Positions 1 to 11,015 of a stretch of DNA of 64,000 nt are shown here, piece by piece. Location of the stretch: NCBI RefSeq assembly GCF_026210795.1, contig NC_089455.1, positions 1,426,001 through 1,490,000 on the forward strand, read 5' to 3'. The DNA comes from Rhizophagus irregularis. Its lineage: Eukaryota > Glomeromycota > Glomeromycetes > Glomerales > Glomeraceae. Position 1 is the first letter of the stretch. Every line of letters starts with the position of its first letter. The notes beneath the pieces were generated by a model. That model made no database searches and was not told the DNA's origin. It was given only the letters and a program-made list of their open reading frames with translations. The position numbers and the translations under genes were made by a program.

Positions 1-240
1 AATAAAAATTTTGAATTGCAAACCAATCAGTAACCAATCGGCCACCAATTGCTTATATCAGATTGGTGACCGATTAGTATCAGAACAAACTCAAAAGCTG
101 TTTTACAAGACTATAATGCTAATTTTTTAACTTTAATACGTAAATCAAATATTGTAAACCAATCAGTAACCAACCAGTTACCAATCGGCTATATCAGATT
201 GGTGACTGATTGGTGACTGATTGGCAATTTGTTAATTTTA
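1..240. repeat. Inverted/direct repeat cluster
   Basis: Two near-copies of a block built from CCAATCAGTAACCAATCGG on one side and GATTGGTGACTGATTGG on the other, so each block can fold back on itself. The blocks lie near 25-90 and 150-230. The left limit may lie outside the window. It is probably the end of a foldback MITE; no target duplication can be shown. Confidence 0.5.
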
Positions 241-1597
241 TTTATTATATTTTATTATTATTAATATATCTATTTATTATATTCCATACATTATTATATA
301 TTCTTTTTAAAGCTAATTAATTAAAAGTATTAAATAAATATAGCTTCAATAATTAAATACTAAAACCTATCTAATTCTATTAATTTTAAAATTATTATTA
401 CAACTCCCATTAGTTGCATCAGATTTTGGTATTAACTTCATATTTAAAGCCCCAAAGCTGGATATCTATAAAAAAAAAATAAAAAAAGCATCATTAATAT
501 CTTTGAATAAAAACAAAATCAAAAAAATTTCTTTAAATATATGTACCTTATCTCATGCCAAAATATATAATCTCAAGCAATATTTAAGTTTAAAGTTGAT
601 ATCTACAGGAGAGAATTAAGAATACTATTAGTATTATTCTTTTAATTAAATTTTATTAAAAAAATTATTATTAAAAGTAATTTCCCATTACCAATTTTCA
701 CATGTTTAATATTCAAATAAACAAATCCGTCTACAAAAGAAAAATTGAACTGTTAGAAATAATTCATTAAAAAAATAAAAAATAAAAATTATTTAACTTT
801 ACCGAAAGACTCAAAGTCTAAAATATTTTGTTAAAAGAATATTCTCACCAAATTTTACATCTAAAAAGCTGAAGATTGAAGAACAACTCTTTAAAAAAGA
901 AAAAAAAAATTAGTAACCGTTTAAAAGACACAAAAAGGAACATTAGTATTTAGTATTAATCCTCAACTTACCATTCCATACTAAAAACTGAGTCCAAAGA
1001 AAAAAATATAATTTTTTTTTAAAAATTATTCAATTTAAAAACTGATAAAAAATCACTTAAGCTAAAATTTCTTTTTAAATAAATTCAAAAAAAAAAAAGA
1101 TTTATAAAAAGAAAATAAATTTTTTTGATTATCAATTGGTAAATCAGATCGATAAGTCATATGATCTATGCCGAAATTGCAGATTTATTTGTAATATATA
1201 ACTGTGTTACTGAAATAATAATGTGCAATCACATCAATTTAATAAAAAGAATTTATAAATGTACTGTAATAATAATTCTTTGGTATTTCAGCTCTTTGGT
1301 TTTAAGGTACATTTTTTTTCTTGTAAAGTAATTAAATATATTAATCATTTTTAGGTAAAACTTATTAGACATTGGATAAAAGTGGAATAAATTTTTTTAA
1401 AAAAAAAATAAAGGCAAAAGTAAGAAATAAAAGATGTTTTTAAAATCCAAAATGAAACTTAAATGACAATAATATTGAAAGTGATCAATTTTCAAAAAAG
1501 GACAAAGTACGGATAATTATACATCAACTCTGCTAAACGAGGTGAGAATATAATTTTAATATTTAATTTTCACAAAATGTCCTTTAATTCTTTAGCT
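241..1597. other. AT-rich intergenic sequence
   Basis: Homopolymer-rich A/T sequence with no open frame of note, no recognisable RNA gene and no clear repeat structure. Confidence 0.6.
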
Positions 1598-1606
1598 AAC
1601 CTTTCG

Positions 1607-1818
1607 GCAAATATATCGTTTTTGATTAAGGAGGTGATGCTTTTGATTATAGAAGTTAGTTGTACAAACTGTTGTATCGTTTTTGATTATTGAAAAAATA
1701 AATGTATCATTTTTGATTATTGAAAAAAAATTCTGTCATTTTTGATTATTGAAAAAAAATTCTATCGTTTTTGATTATTGAAAAAAAATGTATCATTTTT
1801 GATTATTTGATAGTATCA
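1607..1818 (+). repeat. MULE left terminal inverted repeat
   Basis: Apart from its outer ~75 bp, the TIR is made of tandem units of the form TATC(G/A)TTTTTGATTATTGAAA, four to five copies spaced 25-32 bp. Matches 7229-7442 in reverse complement almost base for base. The iterated TTTTTGATTATTG motif is a likely transposase binding site (inference). Confidence 0.9.
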
Positions 1819-1890
1819 CGTTTTATTTATTTAATTTATACTAAACAAGTTAATGTATCATTGTATAACATTTAACGTGTTCACATAATA

Positions 1891-2187
1891 GGACCCCGGA
1901 TATCTAATATAAAGGTCATAATGGACTTTTGGCCAAAAACACCCCTTTTTGCTGAAACTCAAAAAATCGTTTTTTGTAAATATCTCAGCATCCAGTAATT
2001 CAATTTTAATGAACATTTTTTTATTTTGTAGCCCTCATTTAGCTCTACAATTTAAAAAAAAGTTCATCAAAATTGGACCACTGGATGCCGAGATATTTAC
2101 AAAAAACGATTTTTGAAAACCCCCCGAAAAATGGACCAATCTGCTGAAAGTGTGACTTATGACCTGTTTTGGAGATATCCGGGGTCC
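1891..2187. mobile_element. Foldback MITE, GGACCCCGGATATCT ends
   Basis: 297 bp, palindromic over nearly its whole length: GGACCCCGGATATCT at the left, AGATATCCGGGGTCC at the right, and a long inner stem around TTTGTAAATATCTC. Flanked by the direct repeat TCACATAATA at 1881-1890 and 2188-2197 (true duplication 8-10 bp, because the terminal bases are ambiguous). It lies inside the MULE, just past the left TIR, so it inserted later. Related termini occur at 48517-49984. Confidence 0.8.
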
Positions 2188-2394
2188 TCACATAATACTT
2201 TTCTTTACATGACAAATGGGTTAATTCTTTTTCTTTTCCAAAAATTTTGATTTTTCTTTTGATATTTTTTTTATTATTATATAATAGTTTTTATAATATA
2301 TTTTGCATTTTATAACCTTGTTTATATTTTTTACGTGATAATTATTTGTAATAATTTTCTTTCTATAAATTTGTGTAATATTACTATATATTAT

Positions 2395-2670
2395 TAGAGG
2401 TACGATCCGAGTTCTAAAAGACCATCCGGATTGAATTCAGATGCTCATTAGCACATCCGGATTAAATCTGGATCGAATTTTGGCGGAATTGAAGTTTCAA
2501 TAATGAGAGTTAGCTCTGCCTAAACTTTTATTACTGGTCAAAGCTAACTATAATGCTGGTCAGAATTAAAAATCGGATCAATCCGTCAAAAATAATCAGA
2601 TACGGATATCTGATTTCAATTCGGATGAACGGATCAATCTGAATTGACCGGATTACGGATCGTAGCACTA
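2395..2670. mobile_element. hAT-like MITE with 8-bp TSD
   Basis: 276 bp with imperfect inverted ends (TAGAGGTACGATCCG left; CGGATCGTAGCACTA right) and an exact 8-bp direct repeat TATATTAT at 2387-2394 and 2671-2678. The interior is rich in ATCCGGATT/AATCCGGAT motifs in both orientations. TSD length suggests the hAT superfamily. It ends 11 bp before the first ATG of the MULE transposase, so it now supplies the immediate upstream region of that gene. Confidence 0.75.
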
Positions 2671-2681
2671 TATATTATAAT

Positions 2682-5600
2682 ATGGAAACTTACGAAAATC
2701 AAATCAAATACAACGATGATGGCTCAGTAAATGTACCATTTGATCGTGCTGCAGAATGGTATATATCAAATGCAAATCTTTTAAAAAATCATCGCTTAAA
2801 AAATCAAAGTAGACAAATTACTCCTAAACTTGTTAAAGTTTCCAATCTTAAATCTGCAGGGAACGTGTACAAGAGGCAATAGATTACTTAACATGGAAAA
2901 CTAAAACTGGAACGGTAAAATCAACAAATCGTATTGATGATATTTTAGTTTTAACCAGTTTAGGAAGAGATTTGGTTTCTCAAATTGAATTAGAATTAGC
3001 CAAAAACCAACAATGTTGGTATTGGGTTATGTATTGTTCGGGTGATGGAGGCAACTGTCAAAGATTATGTGGTAGTGTTGGAAAATGTAATGAAAATTGC
3101 GAAAATTATAATTTACGAAATAATTTGAAAAATGGAAATGATATGCACCATTGTAGTGTCAGAGTTATTTCTGAATGTCAGTTATCTTGGCTATTATTAG
3201 AAAATCCATTGCGAATTACCATTCAAGGAACTCATCGTACATTTCACAATAATAATATTCCTAAAATTTCATGAATAAATTTAACTTATTCTGTCAGAGA
3301 TTCAATAGCATTAAGCAAAAGAGCAGACCACAGGACAGCCAAAGGGATAAAAGCGAAATTATTAACATCACTTAATGGTGCATCAGAAGATGTAATTAAC
3401 AATGCATTAGCAAGCCAACGTATAATATGTAATAATGACAAACTCCAGCAATTTGTTGCCAGAGATGATAAGAAATTAAAGGATGATACTGGTCCTTGGA
3501 CTCAGCTTGATAGTTTAGTAAATAATATATTAAAATCTCAAAGTTTTATATTATATTATCAAATAGCAGACATTAATCAACCAGCTGATTCACCTGACCG
3601 ATATTATCAACTTACAATTTCTGATGAGTTTTGGTTAAAAAATGCTCGTAATTACAGTAAAATCTGTATCGGAATAGATTGTAAATATGATTTAAATTTG
3701 GACCATGCACCGGTATTATCAATTGTCACTGAGAATAGTGCTGGTTGCGGATTGCCTGTTGCATTTGGTAAGTAAAATTTGACATATATTAAATTATTTA
3801 GTATATAATTTATTGTAATTTATTAAATTGTAAATAAAATAAGGAAAATCATCATACTATAAAATTGGCCATTGACGCTATTAAAAAAAATATCCCATGT
3901 GATAACGAGTTCTGTGAACACAAGGGGTACTATGAAAATCTTTTATCTGAAAATGGATTTCAACAAGTTTGTGAATGTCAAAACAATAATTGGAAGCCAT
4001 ATATCTTAATTGATAAGCATAGACCATCTAAACTTGCTATCCAAAATGCTTCACATAAACCAATTTTATGTTGGTTTTATATTATGAAAACTTTTATGAA
4101 AATTTAAATAAATGGCAGATACCTGCAAAATTCAGGTAAGTTATATATTATATTAATTTTTTTTTATTAAAATTGATAACTAAATTAATTATTTTATTGT
4201 TTAGATATCCAATAGCATTAGCATTTAAAATTGTAGGTCGTAGTCGAACTGAAGAAACTGCCATTGAAATGGCTAAGAAATATATTGAATTTATTAACAC
4301 TCTTCCGTTGGAAAAAACTAAGATAAATTAATAGATGATTTGTCTAAAAATTGGATGTGTACAGAGTGGCGATTAAGTTTTATTGATACTAATCGTATTT
4401 CCAAAAACATTACAAACAGATTTCCATGGACTACAAACAATTTTACAGAACGGATCAATAGGACAATTGAAGCAGTATATAGTGGTAAACAAACACCATT
4501 GACATTTGTTGAACGAATGTATGGAATAAAATTTCAAAGTGAAACTATTGTAAGTCATGAAGATTTAAATAAGTTTGAATCTGGTTTAGTTACTTTATTC
4601 AATACTCAAATGATTGAACAGGTAAGAATTTTTTTGTTATCATTTTTAATTAATATTATTAATTGCTGGTCCGCCACTCAACGGTACAAAATGATCGGCA
4701 ATCTATAATTAATTTCGACAGACTTTTATATATTAAATACTATTGCTCTGGAATGGTGTTTGCACTATCTTAAAAACATGTCACAACAACATAAATACTT
4801 CAAAAATTTACTAGAAAAAGGTATTACATTACCTGGGTGTGTTTTCCAAAACCGGTAGGTTCATGGTGTGCCAAAAAAAAAAACTAAAAAAGAAATATAA
4901 AAAAATATATTTTTTTTTGTTATTTTGTTAATTTGGTAAAGAAAATAATATATATTTTCAATAGTGTAAAAAAAACCTCGTAAAATTTGCAAAATTCGTG
5001 TATAAAAAATCTTACCTTAACTAAAATATAAGGTGGAATGGTGACTTCCTCCAAGGTAAACTTGTTAAATTTTATATCGAACGATAAAAAAATTTTTTTT
5101 GTGGCTTATTCACGTTTAATGTTATTGATTGGTGAGTCATCGTTACATTTAAACGTGACCTTGTGGGACAAAATCGACATCAAAATATGCCAATTAACGT
5201 AATTCATATAAAATTTGTGCCGGATCTACAAATTAATTTTGTACCGTTGAGTGACGGACCGGCAATTAAATTAATTATTTTAAATTATTTATAGCAAACT
5301 AAAGATGATATATGTTGTGATAAACTTCAAAGATTAAATCAAGAAAGATTAGATTTTCTTCTTAATATGGTTAAGATATCATCAGACCAAAATACTTTTC
5401 TTGTCAAAAAAAAATCTGATGATTTATTTGTATCTTTTTATGATGATAAGCCTTTATATCTAGATGAGGAAATTGTACGAAAATTAAATGATATGGTCAA
5501 TTTTCTTATGAAATCTTTATTATCCGAAAATATAATATTAGAACAAGGATTTCATATATGTAATGTTATTACTGGTGAATGTATGTGCTGGGAATACATA

Positions 5601-6968
5601 TGGAATAGTTCATTACGTGATAAATGTAGGCACTGTCAGTAGTTCCCGCGTCTATAAAAAATAATGTAATATATCAAGGTGACATGGAAGATTCTTATCA
5701 AGAAATTATTAGATTATATAATATGCAAGGTAAGATGTTTGAAATAATTTTTTTAAAAATTATTATTGTTATTTATTATATTAATCTTACTTTTGCTCAC
5801 TAGGTAATAAAATATTTTATCCACTTAAACAGTCATCTCAGGAGATTAAAGATCCATTTCGGCCAGCAGAATTAAGTGAAAGAACAAAATCAAATTTAGG
5901 CGCACCTCCTAAATTATCTGCTAAACCTCGATCATCCCATAGAATAAATTTATTACCAAACCAATAACAATCTGGTAATACGTTTTCTATACAACAAAGG
6001 AAAACAAAAATTCGAAATCTTAAACGAAAACGAGAAGATAATTTATCTTCAATTAGTACTGGTAAAGATATAGATTTAACGTAATAACATTAATATCTGT
6101 ATTATTAATTTCTTTACCTATATTTATTTAATAGATAGAAGAAGTATATCTTCATTTGCATCATCATTATCGTTTATAATGCCAAGCCCACCCTGCAATG
6201 TATTTCAACATCTTCCAGAACTGTCATCTAATGATGATTTAAACTTGGATTTAGAATTGGATTTAGTACCTAATTCTCACAATTTATGCCCCTATTGTGA
6301 TAATATCCTACCAGATACTTTACCAGAAAAAATAAAAGACCAGTTACAAAATCTACAAAACAAGCCAATCACAGAAGAAGAACGTTGGTCTTTTTGTATA
6401 ATGCATCATGGTGAATTGAATATTGTTCCACATGGATTATCAAAAGGATATCCTGAATATATCGATTTTAATGTACTTCCATTACACATAATCAAATTTG
6501 AAAAAGATCTCATTGAAATTATTAATGGAAATATTTCAAGTTACTATTGGGATATTGCATCTTCAATATATAAAGAAGTCGGATATAATAAAGCCAAGGC
6601 GCCAATGATGCTCATGAATCGATTTGAAGTTTTTCAGGTTGGTAATTATCTGTTTGAATATAAATTTTGTTTATATTTTATTAATTAGTTTTACTAATTT
6701 ACAGCCAGGTTATTATGGGTTTAATGGGTTATATACTATTGTTAATACTTTAATAGATTTGTTTGTTAACTCTAATAATCTTACAAAAGACCAAACGTAC
6801 CCATTAGACCCTATGGATTTTATTTACGAAGTTCTAGTACCAGAAGTAACATTACGTCTGATTCAGGAGGACCGTAATAATAGTATAACACTTGAAGATG
6901 CGAAAGAAATTTTAAATGATAGTATTGAATTTGGAGTTTATATGCATAGCAATGAAATAGATGATTGA
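2682..6968 (+). pseudogene. MULE transposase with SWIM finger and RTC4-like C-terminus (decayed)
   Basis: Multi-exon transposase. In order: an N-terminal region with Cys/His residues (CSVRVISECQLSW, 3100-3200); the DDE core, with the first Asp in ICIGIDCKYDLN (~3665), the second in YILIDKHRP (~4005) and a TTNNFTERINRT segment (~4430); a SWIM finger CMCW..CRHC (~5585-5635); and an RTC4-like domain (LCPYCD at ~6283, then PGYYGFNG, VLVPEV and EFGVYM to the stop at 6968). Six introns fit: 3768-3843, 4136-4204, 4622-5294, 5730-5803, 6062-6134 and 6638-6704. Damage: frameshifts near 2855, 3850, 4095, 4325 and 5640, TGA at 3272-3274 and TAA near 5966. Intron 3 is swollen by a nested TIR element. The domains read in one frame across the last introns, so the RTC4-like part looks fused rather than separate. 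Confidence 0.8.
4663..5265. mobile_element. 603 bp TIR element with TTAA flanks
   Basis: Ends are inverted repeats of about 30 bp (TTGCTGGTCCGCCACTCAAC left; GTTGAGTGACGGACCGGCAA right) with TTAA directly outside both ends (4659-4662, 5266-5269). TTAA duplication is the piggyBac habit, but the flanks are AT-rich and the termini do not look classical, so the superfamily is left open. Located wholly inside intron 3 of the MULE transposase. Confidence 0.65.
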
Positions 6969-7228
6969 TTAATACTATTGTCTTTTATATTAGTTGTAAT
7001 AAAGACAAATTTTGAGAAAATAAAGATTAAATTTATGACATATGAATGTTGGCAATTCTTTGTTTTAAATGGCTTAATAAAAATATACAAGAAGCAGTAA
7101 ATAGTAAGGAAACAAAAATAATGATTAATAAGATTAATAATTTGAAATTATTTAGTGGGTTATTAAAAATAAAGTCTCCGATGTGCAAACGCAAGATACA
7201 GTATGTCGAGTCTATGCATGTGACCATA

Positions 7229-7442
7229 TGATACTATCGAATAATCAAAAATGATACATTTTTTTTCAATAATCAAAAACGATAGAATTTTTTTTTCAAT
7301 AATCAAAAATGACAGAATTTTTTTTCAATAATCAAAAATGATACATTTATTTTTTCAATAATCAAAAACGATACAACAGTTTGTACAACTAACTTCTATA
7401 ATCAAAAAGCATCACCTCCTTAATCAAAAATGATATATTTGC
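7229..7442 (-). repeat. MULE right terminal inverted repeat
   Basis: Reverse complement of the left TIR with the same iterated CAATAATCAAAAA units and the same outer AAGGAGGTGATGC stretch. It ends GC at 7442, immediately followed by the second target-duplication copy. Confidence 0.9.
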
Positions 7443-7451
7443 AACCTTTCG

Positions 7452-7867
7452 GACATATATACAGATTAGAAATTCTAGTTCTCAACATCATCTTTATCTG
7501 ACTCTGAAATTATACCAATTTCACTGACAAATGTATTTTCTGAAGTATAATAGCAAGAATCTAATTATCTAATATAACAGTCATTGATCATATCACATCT
7601 AATTACAATTTTCGAATTTATAATTCTGGTCGCCTAAATTGTAATTCTGGCTTAAATTATATAAAAATTGAAAATTTCAAATAAAATGTAACATTGCATT
7701 TTTACATTTATGTGGGTAGCCTAAATATAATGCTCATATGATTGCAGCATTTTTAAATATTAGATAAATAATAACAGAAATTTATAATATAAAATACACT
7801 TGATGTAATAAAAAAAATTTTTTTAATAAGTATTTATTAAAATATTTTTTTTTTTTTAATATACAAG
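7452..7867. other. AT-rich intergenic sequence
   Basis: No feature seen apart from scattered short repeats of AATTATAATTC type. Confidence 0.5.
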
Positions 7868-8275
7868 ATGTGTTCACAAAAGGAACAAAAAACCCTTTAT
7901 GACCTTTATATAAAAAAAGTATTTTGGGAAGAGTTTAGCAATAAAATTTCTATCTGTTTAAGAAAAATGATACAAAGCAACATTATATTATATTTCTTTG
8001 GTTTGAATGAAAAAGACTATAAAAATTCATTACTGATAGATAATTTTAGACTTAGTTTAAATATTTAGAATTCTGAGGAACAGGCAAAATACTAATATTT
8101 TCCAATACTGAAAATGGGTGGAAAGAACTTCACAATGAAACTCCTAATAGTAATGACACATCAGAATGTGCCAGTTTACCTATCTATAAAAGCAGTGATA
8201 TATTAGACTTGTATATACCAAATCCAGTAATTGATACAACCCACCAGAACTTGATGATTGTTAATCACCTAATTA
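7868..8275 (+). pseudogene. Unrecognised coding-like remnant
   Basis: A 66-codon frame from ATG 7868 (starts MCSQKEQKTLYDLY) is followed after a frame change by a second open stretch, FSNTENGWKELHNET.. to VIDTTHQN, up to about 8260. Codon content looks protein-like rather than random, but I do not recognise a family and there is no clear intron. It ends where the GGTACC-palindrome repeat begins. Could equally be chance. Confidence 0.25.
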
Positions 8276-8830
8276 CACTGGTCAAAATTAATGCTATCGG
8301 GTACATATTGGGTACCTGATATGTGTACAATATATGTGATATATATGTATGATATTTAACAATACTACACATATCGGGTATCCGATAAGTGTAGTAGAAA
8401 TGTAGAAAATCGGTGACATATATTGCAAACATCATATATACATCTTACATATATCGGGTAGTTAAATATTGGTCACATATTATAGACTTATTGGGTACCC
8501 AATATATTATGATATATATCATATATATATTATACAGATATCATACAGATATCAGACAGATATCAGACAGATAGATATAGAATCACTGGTCAAAATTGTG
8601 GTAAACTTGGGTACATATCAGATACCTGATATGTGTATAATAAATGTGATATATGTGTATGATATTTAACAATACTACACATATCAGGTACCTGATATAT
8701 GTAGTAGAAATATAGAAAATCGGTGACATATATTATAAACATCATATACATATCGGGTAGTCAATTGTCAGGTACCCGGTATATTATAGTAAAATATCGG
8801 ATAGATATTATACACTTGTACAATATTTAT
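8276..8830. repeat. Two tandem ~308 bp units rich in GGTACC palindromes
   Basis: Unit 1 begins at 8276 and unit 2 at 8584, both with CACTGGTCAAAATT. Both contain TGATATTTAACAATACTAC, AAAATCGGTGACATATATT and palindromes such as ATTGGGTACCCAAT and TATCAGGTACCTGATA. A single related unit opens the paralogous block at 55348, and diverged relatives are at 26640-26860 and 28890-29310. Confidence 0.8.
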
Positions 8831-9424
8831 TTTATGCAATAATATAAATACTAATAAATCCATAATTTAAATTCAATTATAATATTAATTTATTTAATAG
8901 TACTAAAAGTTTTATTATTTTTAATTAATAATAAAAAATTACAAAAAAATAAAATTACAAAAAAGTATATAAAAATTATTCTAGCCATATAAACAATTAG
9001 AATTATGTATATCTGTTATCTACAAATAATGTGTTCGGTTATTTGCTGCTTATTTTTATCTTTTTAATATTTAAAAGAAATAGAAATAGTAAAGTATATT
9101 AGTAATAATAAAGATATTAGTATAAATATTGTTAAACGAATTTGTAAAAGAAAAGGAATGATATTAGAAATGTAATAAAAAAAAAGAAACATAAAAAATG
9201 GTTAGTAATAGAAAATGTTAGTATATTTAGTAGTAAAATATATTAGTAAAAACAAACATTAGTAGGTTAAAAAAAAAGAAAAGAAGTATTAAAAATATTA
9301 ATAATTTAAATAAAAATTAGTAAAAAATATACCTTTATATTTATTTCACCTTTTTTTGAAATTTGCTATTAAATATATTAATTTATTTATTTAATAAAAT
9401 AAAAAAATAAATATTTAAATTACC

Positions 9425-9670
9425 TTGATATGCGTTACTCCCATATTCTTCTAAAAATACATGATTAGATTTTCTTTTTCTTGAAATTACTATATATAAA
9501 CCAAATTAAACTTTGATTAAATTTTTCTAAAAGAATGTTTAGATTACCTTGACATCTTTTGATTTAGATTTTTTTTTCTTGAATTCGCAGATATAGAATT
9601 ACTATCTTTATGTATAGTATCAAAAAATGTCCGCTCTTGATGTGGAAGATACTTAGGAACCACCTCGTCT
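9425..9670 (-). pseudogene. Tandem micro-exon remnant of an unknown gene (copy A)
   Basis: On the minus strand an open piece reading VVPKYLPHQERTFFDT.. runs into ISANSRKKKSKSKD and a donor (AAG|GTAATC). A second similar exon, ISRKRKSNHVFLEEYGSN, lies between TATATAG and AAG|GTAATT. The two exons resemble each other (N/I-SRK-K/R), so they look like a tandem exon duplication. Copy B at 56230-56500 keeps the same plan (SRKRRSNHISSEEYESN; SRKKNSKSK). Basic, Ser/Asn-rich; family not recognised. Confidence 0.4.
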
Positions 9671-9770
9671 CCCGATTAATGAGACCCTAAGTCAGAGGGA
9701 GGCTAGCCTATCAGGTACAAGTACCCTACAACTTCATCCCTAAGTAGTCAAAAATCTTGGGTGGTTCCAG
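9651..9770. other. Multi-stem structured patch, possible ncRNA
   Basis: An outer stem GGAACCACC (9656-9664) pairs with GGTGGTTCC (9760-9768). Between them are GTCTC..GAGAC, GGTACAAGTACC and CCTAAGT elements able to pair with ACTTAGG. The patch is clearly more GC-rich than its surroundings and conserved in the paralogue at 56487-56603, where the GGTAC stem gains an extra G:C pair. Part of it may instead be coding on the minus strand (VVPKYLPHQ). Confidence 0.35.
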
Positions 9771-10069
9771 ACTACAGCGTACTACATGATTAGTCTTTGG
9801 ACATGTTGGGATTTGATAAGTGAGAGAAAAAATAACTCCAGCGCCATCGTTTTGTAAAGAATAATAAAATAATATTTTTAAGTTAGTTCTTTCTTTAAAT
9901 TTTTGAAAAAATTTTGTTTCTTAAAATCATAATATTGTAAAAAAATGCTGGTTGCTACAACTGACGGACAACGACAAATTGTCAGCAATATTCCTGACAA
10001 AGTAATTGGAAGGCAGAAAATGTCATAAAATATCCAGCCCTATTTCATAACATTTTCCTCCAGGCTAAA

Positions 10070-10260
10070 GCAAATATTACAAAAGAAATTGTAAATATAT
10101 TTAACAAGCAATAGATACATGGCCGTTGAAAAATATATTTACACTTCATATTGTAATACCACAGTCTAACAAAGAAAGACAAGAAATTGCAAATATATTT
10201 AACAAGCAATAGATACATGGCCATTGAAAAATATATTCACACTTATACCACAAAGAAAGA
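10070..10260. repeat. ~100 bp tandem duplication
   Basis: Two adjacent copies of a unit containing AAATATATTTAACAAGCAAT and AGATACATGGCC, diverged by a few bases. The same pair exists in the paralogous block at about 56915-57070. Confidence 0.75.
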
Positions 10261-11015
10261 CTCAAACCACAACATATTGTAAAGAAAAATATGAAAAATA
10301 CGTGTATATCCTATTTTCATACTTTGCTTAATAGCGCTACTATTATTTAAAAGCAGCTTTTCTCTTTTTTGTATGTGGGTAGATTCGTACATTTTTTCTT
10401 TTCTTTTATTCTCTTCTTTCGTATGTGAGTGGTAGGTACATTTCGTGAATAGATATGTCTTACTATGTTGAATATATAAACTAAAGTGGTAAAGTATTGT
10501 TAATATTGTAAAAGATAATTAAAGTATACTTGAATAAAAGAGAAAAGAAGTGACAAACAAAAATACTGTAAAGAAAAGTATAGTATTTTTAATAAGAAAG
10601 AAAAGTGTATCTTTGAAAATAAACAAAAAAAATCACGCATTAGTAAACACAAATTTTATCTATTTTTAGATATCATATGCATATAATCAAAATGATCTTA
10701 ATTGGTTTATATTATTACATTATGCATAAAGATCAATGTGATTTTATTGGTTAATTTTAACCTTACAATAAAACTAAAAAATATTTAACTGATCATTACA
10801 CATACACATATTTTTATTTATCAATTTATTTGAAACATGTTAATAATATCTAAATAAAAAATATAGAGTTAATATTTTTGTTATAGCAATAATTGTAATT
10901 ATATATTTTTGCTATTCATCGATTGTAAAACAAAGCAATTATATTTAAGAGGTATTTTTCTTTAAAAAAAAATGTAATATTTTAAGTCATATTCCTTAAT
11001 TATATTGCAATTATA

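Larger units (their letters stand above)
1607..7442 (+). mobile_element. Mutator-like element (MULE), full length
   Basis: A 5,836 bp element bounded by inverted repeats of about 213 bp (1607-1818 and 7229-7442) that start GCAAATATATC. The 9-bp direct repeat AACCTTTCG flanks it exactly at 1598-1606 and 7443-7451, the target duplication length expected for the Mutator superfamily. Inside are a decayed multi-exon transposase gene (2682-6968) and three nested elements (1891-2187, 2395-2670, 4663-5265). The ends and target duplication are seen directly; the superfamily follows from TSD length plus the transposase. The element is immobile now because its gene carries stops and frameshifts. Confidence 0.9.
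8276..10753. repeat. Large dispersed repeat, copy A
   Basis: Collinear and highly similar to 55348-57520 in the same orientation, over the GGTACC units, an A/T-rich stretch, short minus-strand exon-like pieces (9425-9670), a structured GC-richer patch (9651-9770), a ~100 bp internal tandem duplication and a terminal ATCACGCATTAG region. Copy A has two GGTACC units where copy B has one. No terminal inverted repeat or target duplication is obvious, so the element type is unknown. Confidence 0.8.

Noticed and set aside
1607-1818. CRISPR-like appearance of regularly spaced repeats
   Set aside because: Spacers are not unique and the block is the TIR of a eukaryotic MULE, mirrored at 7229-7442.
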